A DNA stretch of 59,493 bases, from NCBI RefSeq assembly GCF_002965065.1, contig NZ_PTRE01000050.1, positions 1 to 59,493 of the forward strand, given 5' to 3'. A model generated the notes under the pieces. It had not been told where the DNA came from. It searched no databases and was given only the letters and a program-made list of their open reading frames with translations. Origin of the DNA: Escherichia sp. MOD1-EC7003. GTDB lineage: Bacteria > Pseudomonadota > Gammaproteobacteria > Enterobacterales > Enterobacteriaceae. How positions within the stretch are numbered: position 1 is the first letter of the stretch; each line of letters starts with the position of its first letter. The translations under genes and the position numbers were made by a program. Of the stretch, positions 12,873 through 21,718 are shown piece by piece.

Positions 12873-12936
12873 AAAATACGTGAACAAATCACACTGGTGT
12901 CATGTCGGAAATAGCGTAAATATGGATTAAATTGCT
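12873..12936 (-). promoter_or_regulatory. araE promoter with AraC half-sites
   Basis: On the minus strand, AGCAATTTAATCCATA (12921-12936) is a near match to the AraC half-site consensus. A weaker second copy, CGCTATTTCCGACATG (12901-12916), lies about 20 bp downstream in direct repeat, as at araI1-I2. Next to it are a candidate -35 TGACAC (12897-12902) and -10 TATTTT (12873-12878) with an 18-bp spacer. The half-sites are confident; the exact promoter boxes are my inference. Confidence 0.65.
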
Positions 12937-13097
12937 GCGACATATAGTTATGTGATGGATATTCCAATTTTCAAATTAAGTTGAATTACTGAAATTATTA
13001 TTAACCTCATAATTTTAAAGAAGATAAAACTCATTAATTGATAATTGATATGGATTATTTCATAACCATAATATGGATTATGATGATCTACAGGTAT

Positions 13098-13121
13098 AAA
13101 AAACCCTGCCATGCGGCAGGG
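13098..13121 (-). terminator. Terminator after the yqeF remnant
   Basis: On the minus strand, a 7-bp stem CCCTGCC/GGCAGGG with a 4-base loop is followed by six U. It sits 16 bases beyond the point where yqeF homology stops, so it is probably the original yqeF terminator. Confidence 0.88.
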
Positions 13122-13137
13122 TCATAAAAGTTATCAG

Positions 13138-13589
13138 AATGGATGATGCATTACCCGCTGTCACAGAACCGAGACTATCAAATGAAGGATTTAAAAGGGC
13201 TAAGCCTTCTGCACTGGCGTCAGTGCGTGGCTGTTCATCGGTATCAACAACCAACGTCTGACCGTGACTTTGGGCCATTACCGGGACGATCTCATCTTTA
13301 AATCGTCCGGCGTCAATCGCCGCTCGCGCTTTTTGTTGCGAACTAAGTGCGTAAGCATCCTGCAACTGACGGCTGATGCCATATTCGCGAGCCAGATTTT
13401 CGGCGGTGACACCAATGTGATAATCATTGAAGGCATCCCACAACCCATCATGCACTAGACTATCAACCAACTGGCTATTGCCAAGCTGCGCACCAGTGCG
13501 GCTATCAATCAGAACATGTGGTGCGCGGCTCATGTTTTCCTGGCCCCCGGCGATGACAATAACGCCCCGGCAATCACAACGTCTTTCAT
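13138..13589 (-). pseudogene. yqeF: yqeF remnant, acetyl-CoA acetyltransferase
   Basis: Remains of a thiolase gene (about 393 codons in K-12). The original ATG at 13589 still encodes MKDVVIAGAL, but the frame then jumps directly into the middle of the enzyme (VIAGGQENMSRAPHVL), with about 90 codons missing and the reading frame shifted. The homologous block continues to GSVTAGNASSI and is then cut off, so the C-terminal half with the catalytic GHP and CIGGGQG motifs is gone. Only the central part is left, without the active-site cysteine region. It cannot make a working thiolase. It lies beside yqeG, as in K-12, but kduD and kduI are missing on its other side. Confidence 0.9.
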
Positions 13590-13831
13590 CACAACCTCGC
13601 ACTCAATAGTAAATAATTGTTAACTGGAGTTATCTTAATTGTTTAAAAAAGTGATTTTTATCACAAAGGAAATAGGCCTGATCAGCAGTCAGAGACATAA
13701 CTGGCACGTAAGGTTTGCAACCACTAACCCACCAATAGAAGGGTAGATAAGGCGTTAATCTCCCATACTTAACCTGGTTTATGGTAAATTGCCCTCCATT
13801 TTATTTAATTTGTAGATGATACATTCAGATA

Positions 13832-15061
13832 ATGTCTAATATTTGGTCAAAAGAAGAAACGCTATGGAGTTTCGCGCTCTACGGCACAGCCGTTGGTGCA
13901 GGCACGCTCTTCCTTCCTATTCAGTTAGGTTCGGCAGGGGCTGTGGTCCTGTTTATTACTGCTCTGGTCGCCTGGCCTTTAACATATTGGCCACATAAAG
14001 CCTTATGCCAGTTCATCCTCTCATCAAAAACATCAGCAGGTGAAGGGATAACGGGCGCGGTAACACACTACTATGGCAAGAAAATTGGTAATCTGATTAC
14101 TACGCTGTACTTCATCGCCTTTTTTGTGGTCGTGTTGATATATGCAGTGGCAATTACCAACTCACTTACGGAACAGCTGTCAAAGCATATGATTATTGAT
14201 CTTCGTATCCGTATGCTAGTGAGTCTGGGTGTTGTATTAATTCTGAATCTCATTTTTCTGATGGGACGCCATGCCACCATTCGGGTAATGGGATTTTTGG
14301 TATTCCCATTGATTGCCTATTTCTTATTTCTTTCTATTTACCTTATCGGTAGCTGGCAACCCGCTCTATTAACAACCCAGGTAGAGTTCAATCAGAATAC
14401 CCTTCACCAGATATGGATATCGATTCCCGTGATGGTTTTCGCCTTTAGCCATACCCCCATTATTTCTACGTTTGCCATAGACAGACGTGAAAAATATGGC
14501 GAACACGCTATGGATAAATGCAAAAAAATTATGAAAGTCGCTTATCTCATCATCTGCATAAGTGTACTGTTCTTTGTCTTTAGCTGCCTGCTTTCGATTC
14601 CACCTTCATATATTGAAGCGGCTAAAAAAGAAGGGGTTACCATTTTATCGGCGCTATCTATGCTACCAAACGCCCCGGCATGGTTGTCGATTTCCGGGAT
14701 TATTGTCGCAGTAGTTGCGATGTCGAAATCATTCCTGGGTACGTACTTTGGCGTTATTGAAGGTGCCACAGAGGTCGTCAAAACAACATTACAGCAGGTT
14801 GGTGTAAAGAAAAGTCGTGCATTTAACCGTGCACTATCAATTATGGTGGTATCGCTGATTACCTTCATTGTTTGTTGCATTAACCCAAACGCGATTTCGA
14901 TGATTTACGCGATCAGCGGCCCGCTCATTGCCATGATACTTTTCATCATGCCTACGCTATCAACTTATCTCATCCCGGCACTGAAACCCTGGCGTTCAAT
15001 AGGAAATCTGATTACGCTGATCGTGGGTATCCTGTGCGTATCAGTAATGTTCTTTAGCTAA
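13832..15061 (+). CDS. yqeG: YqeG, HAAAP-family amino acid transporter
   Basis: A 409-residue inner-membrane protein with about 11 hydrophobic segments, of the hydroxy/aromatic amino acid permease (HAAAP) family that includes SdaC and TdcC. GTAVGAGTLFLPIQLG near the N-terminus is the usual first-segment motif. YqeG has been linked to serine and threonine transport or sensitivity in E. coli, but the natural role is less firm than for SdaC. The ATG at 13832 gives MSNIWSKE. It is intact, with its own strong terminator. In K-12 the ETT2 island starts after it; here it is followed by 286 bases of noncoding DNA and glyU. Confidence 0.95.
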   Translation: MSNIWSKEETLWSFALYGTAVGAGTLFLPIQLGSAGAVVLFITALVAWPLTYWPHKALCQFILSSKTSAGEGITGAVTHYYGKKIGNLITTLYFIAFFVVVLIYAVAITNSLTEQLSKHMIIDLRIRMLVSLGVVLILNLIFLMGRHATIRVMGFLVFPLIAYFLFLSIYLIGSWQPALLTTQVEFNQNTLHQIWISIPVMVFAFSHTPIISTFAIDRREKYGEHAMDKCKKIMKVAYLIICISVLFFVFSCLLSIPPSYIEAAKKEGVTILSALSMLPNAPAWLSISGIIVAVVAMSKSFLGTYFGVIEGATEVVKTTLQQVGVKKSRAFNRALSIMVVSLITFIVCCINPNAISMIYAISGPLIAMILFIMPTLSTYLIPALKPWRSIGNLITLIVGILCVSVMFFS

Positions 15062-15071
15062 CATCCATTGT

Positions 15072-15114
15072 GAATGGTTCAAAATTGCCACAATTTTGAA
15101 CCATTCCAATTTTC
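15072..15114 (+). terminator. Terminator of yqeG
   Basis: A perfect 16-bp stem from GAATGGTTCAAAATTG to its complement with a 3-base loop (15072-15106), then CAATTTTC. It starts 11 bases after the yqeG stop codon. Confidence 0.9.
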
Positions 15115-15347
15115 ATAATGCGCATTTGTTATTATTCCACTCTATCACGACTCGAGTTATATCCTGGCATTATCAGGTAGTTAAACACACAAAGAGAGCT
15201 GAACATCTTAAATAAGACTATTTAAGATGCATAACTTAGATTCGCAAGATCACTTCTGATCATTCAAAAACAATTTGCGATAGAATTAATATATCAGGAA
15301 AAACAAAGTACAACTAAAAATGGCTGGTAGATAAGGCGAAGATAACC

Positions 15348-15421
15348 TGGAGCGGGCGAAGGGAATCGAACCCTCGTATAGAGCTTGGGAAGCTCTCGTT
15401 CTACCATTGAACTACGCCCGC
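15348..15421 (-). tRNA. glyU: tRNA-Gly (anticodon CCC)
   Basis: A 74-nt tRNA on the minus strand, beginning GCGGGCG and ending CGCCCGC-T-CCA with an encoded CCA. The acceptor stem is a perfect 7 bp. The anticodon arm is AGAGC-TTCCCAA-GCTCT, so the anticodon is CCC, reading GGG. The T arm (GAGGGTTCGATTCCCTT) and the D arm (GTTCAATGGTAGAAC) are standard. In K-12 this gene flanks the ETT2 island. The 233 bases between it and the yqeG terminator hold no gene that I can recognise. Confidence 0.98.
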
Positions 15422-15499
15422 TTCGAGATGCGTAAGGCATTATAAACCTTACGCTCTCCTTAGCAAGTGCCACGTTACTGACTGCTGATTAATTCGCCA

Positions 15500-16255
15500 T
15501 CAGCATTTGGGCTTGCTGCCCTGAGGTGGCAAGTAACGTAGTGGATCAATTGCCGTTGCACGGTAACGAATCTGGAAATGCAGGCGAACAGATGCCGCAT
15601 CAGTGCTCCCCATGGTGGCGATTTTTTGCCCAGCCTTCACGCTTTGCCCATTATTTACCAGCATCGTGTCATTATGGGCGTAGGCCGTAATGTAATCTTC
15701 ACTGTGTTTAATCATAATGAGATTACCGTAGCCACGCAGCTGATTGCCCACATACACCACCTTTCCGGCCCCTGCGGCGTAAATAGGTGTCCCCCGTGGA
15801 GCCGAGATATCAATCCCTTTATTGCCGCCATCTGCTGTCGAATAAGGCATGATAACTTTCCCTGTCGTTGGCCATAACCAACAACGTTGTCCTACTGGTG
15901 GCCAGGAAGATTTTGGTACTGCGGACGACGGTGTAACCGATGCGGTTTTGGTCGTTGATTTGGCGGTTGATTTACGTGAACTACTGCTACTTTTCGCTCC
16001 CCCCAGTTTTAGCTTCTGACCGACTTCAATGGTGTAAGGGGGGGAAATGCCGTTCAGTCGCGCAAGTTCTTTTACGCTGGTTCCCGTGGTGCGCGAAATA
16101 CGATATAGCGTATCCCCCCGTTTCACGGTGTAAACGGAGCCGGAATACGTTCCTGTATCGGATGACTTGCTACCCGAACAGCCCGCCAAAAGCAGCCCAA
16201 CCGATAACAACATCGCGATCCCCAGAGATTTTTTATTCAGGCGTCCCGCACTCAA
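15500..16255 (-). CDS. ygeR: YgeR/ActS, LysM-LytM amidase activator
   Basis: A 251-residue outer-membrane lipoprotein: signal peptide with lipobox LLAGC (Cys26), a LysM domain at about residues 42-85 that binds peptidoglycan, a Ser/Thr/Lys-rich linker, and a C-terminal LytM (M23) domain. The LytM domain is degenerate. The first zinc ligand position has Asn (NKGID) instead of His, and the last motif reads LHFQI rather than HxH, as in NlpD and EnvC, so it is an activator rather than a hydrolase. ActS is reported to switch on the amidases, mainly AmiC. Both possible starts are TTG; I chose 16255 because GAGGAAAG lies just upstream. Confidence 0.93.
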   Translation of the reverse strand: MSAGRLNKKSLGIAMLLSVGLLLAGCSGSKSSDTGTYSGSVYTVKRGDTLYRISRTTGTSVKELARLNGISPPYTIEVGQKLKLGGAKSSSSSRKSTAKSTTKTASVTPSSAVPKSSWPPVGQRCWLWPTTGKVIMPYSTADGGNKGIDISAPRGTPIYAAGAGKVVYVGNQLRGYGNLIMIKHSEDYITAYAHNDTMLVNNGQSVKAGQKIATMGSTDAASVRLHFQIRYRATAIDPLRYLPPQGSKPKC

Positions 16256-16651
16256 AATCTTTCCTCGCTTAAAAAACAAGACGCCATATCATAGCAGCCA
16301 GCCTCCTGATACCCAATCTCTTGCTTCTGGAAAAACGAGGTAATAGAAAAAGAGGTTAATTTCATTTGGCAAAGAGAAGTATCACCAGCAAAATATTCAC
16401 TGTAGAGGTATCGAATTTCCTGACTTTTTTATCCTATTACCCATCCTGATGCGTAATAATCCCAATTTATCACATTGATTTTATCGCCACTCATATTGAT
16501 ACGTATCACTGTCCCTATTCCGGGGCCTGTTTCGTATCATATCTGTGTTTTTTTAACATCATCACACTTCCTTCCTCCCCTAACGCTTATTGTCGTTTCT
16601 GGCGTAAATCTTGCCTGCTAAGACTAAATCTTTGCCATAAGAACCAAATGT
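16256..16651. other. Noncoding gap at a large deletion
   Basis: Nearly 400 bases with no supported gene, between the start of ygeR and the truncated 3' end of ygfT. In K-12 the entire xdhABC-to-ygfS block lies between these genes. The ygeR promoter should be at the left; the deletion junction must be near 16650-16665, where ygfT homology stops. I see no insertion sequence, long direct repeat or tRNA at the junction. Confidence 0.6.
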
Positions 16652-17545
16652 TCAAATCGAGGGGATTTCTTCGGTAATGTAGCGTTCCAGATTACCAATA
16701 GAGACTGCGCCAGAGTGATCTTTCAATGTACATGCGCCTTCACAAAGACGGTCCTGTGGACATACCCTGCCGCAGATTTCTGGTAAGGAGCTGGTCTGGT
16801 GGCAGAGTTCTGCCGCTTCAATAATCTTCCCTTCCTGTACCAGACGGATGTAATCCGGAATAGCGTTATGCAACGGGCAATGCCAGTTACAGTTAGCTTT
16901 TTCGGCACAATAAACACAGCGATCGCTTTCATAAGCCGCCTGTTTTTGATCAAGGCTGCAATAAATTTCACCAAAGTGTTTTTTCCGTTCACTCGCTGAA
17001 ATTTTATCTGCGCCTTTACGCGGGTTAACAGGGAGAAACACTGCACTGCGAGATAGCGGAGCATCTGATGACGCTTTTCCTTCTGCCGTTTTGCGCTGGC
17101 GGGCCATCTTTATCTGCCGTAACCCTTTATCGTCCATCAGCCGCAACGCCTGTGTTGGGCAGACCTCAATACAGGCTTGCGTGCCGGAACTGCGCTGGTT
17201 ACAAAGGTCGCATTTCTGCGCAATCGTATCGACCATCTCAATAACGCCAAAGGGGCAAGCGATTGCGCATCTTTTACAACCAATACATTTTTGCTCGTTC
17301 AGTTGTACGCTATCAGGCTGGAAAGTCAGAGCATTAACCGGGCAAGCCGTAACGCAAGGGGCATTGTTACAGTGATGGCAGGCCACCGGATTCGCAGCCA
17401 GGCCTTTCCCTACAACATGGATACGCGGTCGAAAGTCACTGTGACTCAGCGGCCAGTTTTCTTGATTGTGTGCCACCGCACAGGCAATTTCACAAGCATG
17501 ACAGCCTATACATTCCGCAGCTTCAGCAGCGATAAACTTATTCAT
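16652..17545 (-). pseudogene. ygfT: ygfT, truncated oxidoreductase (Fe-S half only)
   Basis: The first 297 codons of an AegA-like protein (about 639 residues in K-12). The N-terminal polyferredoxin part is intact, with four cysteine clusters: CIGCHACEIAC (Cys12-Cys22), CHHCNNAPCVTACP, CIGCKRCAIACPFG and CDLC with CIEVCP. The start of the GltD-like region follows (CVYCAEKANCNWHCP, CGRVCPQDRLCEGAC). It then breaks off after LERYITE, with five unrelated codons and a stop. The whole FAD/NAD(P)-binding half is missing. The start at 17545 has AAGGGA upstream. In K-12 the full protein is tied to urate use, together with the divergent uacT. The truncated product might fold, but would lack its flavin electron entry. 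Confidence 0.88.
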
Positions 17546-17980
17546 TTGCATCCCTTTCATTTAATGAGTTATGTCTTCTCAAATTTCGCGATGCAATAAA
17601 CGGGCATATATTAGGTAGCATGACCGTTTTAATTATAATTTTGTGACTAAGTTCAAATTACTGCCCCTCAATCTGTGCCGCTTTCATTATTTCAACATTG
17701 CCTACCAAAAGAGAGCAATCCAGATAAAAACGATTAAATGCGAGAGCGCGGCATGCCAGAATGATTAATGAAATATCAATATGAGAAAATTACAGATAAT
17801 TCCATTGTCAGGTTCTCTTCTCATTTTCGTGGTTTAACCTCGATTATGTGATTGCCTCCGCAATTCCTGTCTCTAACTCCCCTTCCTCGCAAAAACTGGC
17901 ACTCCACGAGCATGTGTTTAGACAGTTTCATAAACGTAAACGGTTGCTTTTTACTCTGGCGGGCGAAAGGAGAAACACTG
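17546..17980. promoter_or_regulatory. ygfT-uacT divergent region
   Basis: This 435-bp noncoding space separates two divergent genes of urate metabolism, so it should hold both promoters. It is AT-rich from about 17600 to 17830. An open frame runs through its right part in phase with uacT, but it lacks a ribosome binding site and is left out. I cannot assign operators from the sequence. Confidence 0.45.
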
Positions 17981-19351
17981 ATGAGCGCCATAGATTCCCA
18001 ACTACCCTCATCTTCAGGGCAAGACTGCCCAACTGATGAGGTTGACCGCATATTATCACCAGGAAAGCTGATCATACTCGGTCTGCAACACGTCCTTGTC
18101 ATGTACGCAGGTGCAGTCGCTGTTCCTCTTATGATTGGTGACCGACTGGGCCTCTCAAAAGAAGCTATTGCGATGCTCATTAGCTCGGATCTCTTTTGCT
18201 GCGGCATCGTCACATTATTGCAATGTATCGGTATAGGCCGCTTTATGGGGATCCGCCTGCCGGTGATTATGTCGGTGACCTTTGCTGCTGTAACACCTAT
18301 GATAGCCATTGGGATGAATCCGGATATCGGCCTGCTGGGGATATTTGGCGCCACTATTGCCGCGGGTTTTATCACCACATTATTAGCGCCACTTATTGGT
18401 CGCTTGATGCCTTTATTCCCGCCACTGGTTACCGGTGTGGTTATTACTTCTATCGGGCTTAGCATCATTCAGGTGGGTATTGACTGGGCCGCAGGAGGTA
18501 AAGGGAATCCGCAATATGGTAATCCCGTTTATTTAGGTATCTCCTTTGCCGTCTTAATTTTTATCTTACTCATTACTCGCTATGCGAAAGGATTTATGTC
18601 CAACGTCGCCGTATTACTGGGGATTGTATTTGGCTTTTTACTTTCGTGGATGATGAATGAAGTCAATTTATCCGGGCTACATGATGCTTCGTGGTTTGCA
18701 ATTGTCACGCCAATGTCGTTTGGTATACCCGTTTTCGATCCCGTCTCCATTCTGACCATGACCGCCGTGTTAATCATTGTGTTTATTGAATCGATGGGGA
18801 TGTTTCTGGCACTGGGTGAAATTGTTGGTCGAAAACTGTCTTCACAAGACATTATTCGCGGGCTGCGCGTAGATGGTGTCGGAACAATGATTGGCGGTAC
18901 GTTTAACAGCTTCCCACATACTTCGTTTTCGCAGAACGTCGGTCTGGTCAGCGTAACGCGTGTCCACAGTCGCTGGGTATGTATCTCTTCCGGGATCATT
19001 TTAATCATGTTCGGCATGGTACTGGCGACAGGAATTCGAATTCTGTCGCGTTGTAACTACACCACCAACCGTTACAACCTCTATATTGTGGCGATCAGTC
19101 TCGGCGTTGGCATGACGCCGACGCTCTCTCACGATTTCTTTTCTAAGTTACCAGCCGTACTGCAACCGTTGCTACATAGCGGCATTATGCTCGCAACCCT
19201 TAGCGCCGTTGTGCTGAACGTCTTCTTTAATGGCTATCAGCATCATGCTGACCTGGTGAAGGAATCCGTCTCTGATAAAGATTTAAAAGTCAGGACAGTA
19301 CGTATGTGGCTTCTGATGCGCAAGCTGAAGAAAAATGAGCATGGAGAATAA
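17981..19351 (+). CDS. uacT: UacT urate transporter with internal deletion
   Basis: A nucleobase-ascorbate transporter family protein (formerly YgfU), which in K-12 takes up uric acid. The ATG at 17981 follows AAAGGAGAAACACTG. The family signature is present (QNVGLVSVTRVHSRWV). Directly after it, the usual segment between two FGMV-like motifs, roughly PKMA...VLGGAGLVMFGMV, is missing: the sequence reads ILIMFGMVLATGIRIL. The protein is 456 residues against 482 for K-12 as I recall it, that is 26 codons (78 bp) lost in frame near 19010-19020. The lost part is a transmembrane segment close to the substrate site, so transport is doubtful. The frame is otherwise intact. Confidence 0.88.
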   Translation: MSAIDSQLPSSSGQDCPTDEVDRILSPGKLIILGLQHVLVMYAGAVAVPLMIGDRLGLSKEAIAMLISSDLFCCGIVTLLQCIGIGRFMGIRLPVIMSVTFAAVTPMIAIGMNPDIGLLGIFGATIAAGFITTLLAPLIGRLMPLFPPLVTGVVITSIGLSIIQVGIDWAAGGKGNPQYGNPVYLGISFAVLIFILLITRYAKGFMSNVAVLLGIVFGFLLSWMMNEVNLSGLHDASWFAIVTPMSFGIPVFDPVSILTMTAVLIIVFIESMGMFLALGEIVGRKLSSQDIIRGLRVDGVGTMIGGTFNSFPHTSFSQNVGLVSVTRVHSRWVCISSGIILIMFGMVLATGIRILSRCNYTTNRYNLYIVAISLGVGMTPTLSHDFFSKLPAVLQPLLHSGIMLATLSAVVLNVFFNGYQHHADLVKESVSDKDLKVRTVRMWLLMRKLKKNEHGE

Positions 19352-19352
19352 T

Positions 19353-19478
19353 ATGAATCTTTTAATGCGCGCTATCTTCAGCCTGTTGTTGCTCTTTATG
19401 ATCTCCATTCCTGTCATCTCTGACTGTGTTGCAATGGCCATTGAAAGTCGCTTCAAATATATGATGCTGCTTTTTTAA
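19353..19478 (+). CDS. yqfG: Small membrane protein downstream of uacT
   Basis: A 41-residue protein starting MNLLMRAIFSLLLLFMIS and ending in MMLLF, with one hydrophobic segment at about residues 5-25. The ATG at 19353 overlaps the end of uacT's stop region by position (1 base between them) and has GGAG about 8 bases upstream, so it is likely co-translated with uacT. I recognise it as the small protein annotated as YqfG in K-12. No function is known. Confidence 0.75.
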   Translation: MNLLMRAIFSLLLLFMISIPVISDCVAMAIESRFKYMMLLF

Positions 19479-19600
19479 ATGATCTTTTCCTGTCGACATC
19501 CGCTCAAAACGGGCGGTTGTCGATAAACGCTCACTTGGGTAATCATTTCATTCTTCAATTATCTATAATGACGAGTGATTAGAATTACATGTGAGAAATT

Positions 19601-20149
19601 ATGCAAACGGAACACGTCATTATACTGGATGCTCAGGGGATTCCCACGGGGACACTGGAAAAGTATGCCGCACACACGGCAGACACCCTCTTACATCTCG
19701 CATTCTCCTGCTGGCTGTTCAATGCCAAAGGGCAATTATTAGTTACCCGCCGCGCACTGAGCAAAAAAGCATGGCCGGGCGTGTGGACTAACTCGGTTTG
19801 TGGGCACCCACAGCTGGAAGAAAGCAACGAAGATGCGGTGATCCGCCGTTGCCGTTATGAGCTTGGTGTGGAAATTACGCCTCCTGAATCCATCTATCCT
19901 GACTTTTGCTATCGCGCCACCGATCCGAATGGCATTGTGGAAAATGAAGTGTGCCCGGTATTTGCCGCACGCGCGACCAGTGCGTTACAGATCAACGATG
20001 ATGAAGTAATGGATTATCAATGGTGTGATTTAGCAGATGTATTACACGGTATTGATGCCACACCGTGGGCATTCAGCCCGTGGATGGCGATGCAGGCGAC
20101 AAACCGCGAAGCCAGAAAACGATTGTCTGCATTTACACAGCTTAAATAA
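19601..20149 (+). CDS. idi: Idi, isopentenyl-diphosphate isomerase
   Basis: A 182-residue type I isopentenyl-diphosphate delta-isomerase (Nudix fold), interconverting IPP and DMAPP for isoprenoid synthesis in the cytoplasm. The catalytic residues are present: Cys67 and His69 in NSVCGHPQ, and Glu114 and Glu116 in VENEVCPV. The start at 19601 has GTGAGAA upstream. It has visibly more amino acid differences from K-12 than its neighbours (for example in residues 8-15 and 30-37), none at catalytic positions. It is a single gene converging on lysS. Confidence 0.97.
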   Translation: MQTEHVIILDAQGIPTGTLEKYAAHTADTLLHLAFSCWLFNAKGQLLVTRRALSKKAWPGVWTNSVCGHPQLEESNEDAVIRRCRYELGVEITPPESIYPDFCYRATDPNGIVENEVCPVFAARATSALQINDDEVMDYQWCDLADVLHGIDATPWAFSPWMAMQATNREARKRLSAFTQLK

Positions 20150-20172
20150 AAAACCCCGACATTTGCCGGGGC
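20148..20172 (-). terminator. Terminator of lysS
   Basis: On the minus strand, a GC stem (CCCCGGC with GTCGGGG, one G-T pair) is followed by six U. It overlaps the last base pairs of idi on the other strand and probably serves both directions. Confidence 0.8.
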
Positions 20173-20191
20173 TATGAGCATAACGTAATAC

Positions 20192-21709
20192 TTATTTCAC
20201 CGGACGCATCGCCGGGAACAGAATAACGTCGCGGATGGTATGGCTGTTGGTAAACAGCATTACCATACGGTCGATACCAATTCCCAGACCTGCTGTCGGC
20301 GGTAAGCCGTGTTCCAGTGCGGTGACGTAGTCTTCATCGTAGAACATCGCTTCATCGTCACCGGCATCTTTCGCGGCAACCTGATCCAGGAAGCGCTGTG
20401 CCTGATCTTCCGCATCATTCAGCTCGCTGAAGCCGTTACCGATTTCACGACCACCAATGAAGAACTCAAAGCGGTCAGTGATTTCCGGGTTAACGTCGTT
20501 ACGACGCGCCAGCGGAGACACTTCTGCCGGATATTCAGTAATGAAGGTTGGCTGAATCAGATGAGCTTCTGCCACTTCTTCGAAGATCTCGGTAACGATA
20601 CGGCCCAGCCCCCAGCTCTTCTCAACGTGGATGCCGATAGATTCAGCAATCGCTTTCGCAGAGTCGAAGTTGTCCAGATCTGCCATGTTGGTTTCCGGGC
20701 GGTATTTCTTGATCGCTTCACGCATGGTCAGTTTTTCGAACGGTTTGCCGAAGTCCAGCGTTACGTCGCCATAGGTCACTTCCGTCTTACCGAGAATATC
20801 CTGCGCCAGAGTACGGAACAGCGATTCGGTCAGCTCGATCAGATCTTTGTAATCTGCGTAAGCCATATAGAGTTCCATCATGGTGAACTCTGGGTTATGA
20901 CGTACGGAGATACCTTCGTTACGGAAGTTACGGTTGATTTCGAATACACGCTCAAAGCCACCGACCACCAGACGCTTGAGGTACAGTTCCGGCGCGATAC
21001 GCAGGTACATGTCGAGATCCAGCGCGTTATGGTGGGTGATAAACGGACGCGCAGCCGCACCGCCTGGGATCACCTGCATCATTGGAGTTTCAACTTCCAT
21101 AAAGCCGCGCTTCACCATGAACTGGCGAATGCCAGAAAGGATTTGGGAACGCACTTTAAAGGTGTTGCGGGAGTCATCGTTAGAGATGAGGTCCAGATAG
21201 CGCTGACGATAACGCGCTTCCTGATCCTGCAAGCCGTGGAATTTATCCGGCAGCGGACGCAGTGCTTTGGTCAGCAGACGCAGCTCAGTGCAGTGGATAG
21301 ACAGTTCACCCGTTTTGGTTTTGAACAGCTTACCTTTCGCGCCAAGGATGTCGCCGAGGTCCCATTTTTTGAACTGCTCGTTGTAAACGCCTTCCGGCAG
21401 ATCGTCACGGGCTACGTACAGCTGAATGCGGCCACCAACGTCCTGCAGGGTCACGAAGGAGGCTTTACCCATAATACGACGGGTCATCATACGGCCAGCA
21501 ACGGCTACTTCGATGTTCAGCGCTTCCAGTTCTTCGTTCTCTTTGCCGTCGAATTCTGCGTGCAATTGGTCAGAGGTATGATCGCGACGGAAATCGTTCG
21601 GGAAGGCAATCCCCTGCTCACGCAGGTTCGCCAGCTTCTCACGACGCGTTTTCAGTTCATTGTTAAGATCGACTACCGCGTCAGCACCCTGTGCGTGTTG
21701 TTCAGACAT
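20192..21709 (-). CDS. lysS: LysS, lysyl-tRNA synthetase
   Basis: A 505-residue class II aminoacyl-tRNA synthetase, the constitutive lysine enzyme (its paralogue LysU is heat-inducible). It has an N-terminal OB-fold anticodon-binding domain (about residues 60-150) and a C-terminal catalytic core with class II motifs: [20 protein letters not shown] (motif 2) and [12 protein letters not shown] (motif 3). It is translated from the prfB transcript, starting 9 bases after the prfB stop codon, with GAGGAAC as ribosome binding site. It is identical or nearly so to K-12. Confidence 0.98.
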   Translation of the reverse strand: MSEQHAQGADAVVDLNNELKTRREKLANLREQGIAFPNDFRRDHTSDQLHAEFDGKENEELEALNIEVAVAGRMMTRRIMGKASFVTLQDVGGRIQLYVARDDLPEGVYNEQFKKWDLGDILGAKGKLFKTKTGELSIHCTELRLLTKALRPLPDKFHGLQDQEARYRQRYLDLISNDDSRNTFKVRSQILSGIRQFMVKRGFMEVETPMMQVIPGGAAARPFITHHNALDLDMYLRIAPELYLKRLVVGGFERVFEINRNFRNEGISVRHNPEFTMMELYMAYADYKDLIELTESLFRTLAQDILGKTEVTYGDVTLDFGKPFEKLTMREAIKKYRPETNMADLDNFDSAKAIAESIGIHVEKSWGLGRIVTEIFEEVAEAHLIQPTFITEYPAEVSPLARRNDVNPEITDRFEFFIGGREIGNGFSELNDAEDQAQRFLDQVAAKDAGDDEAMFYDEDYVTALEHGLPPTAGLGIGIDRMVMLFTNSHTIRDVILFPAMRPVK

Positions 21710-21718
21710 GTTGGTTCC

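Noticed and set aside
17852..17980. 43-codon N-terminal extension of uacT
   Set aside because: It has no ribosome binding site at the earlier start. The AAAGGAG directly before 17981 fits the known transporter N-terminus.
19490..19530. Hairpin CGACA-CCGC / GCGG-TGTCG after yqfG as a terminator
   Set aside because: It has an internal mismatch and no U-tract, so it is too weak to list as a feature.
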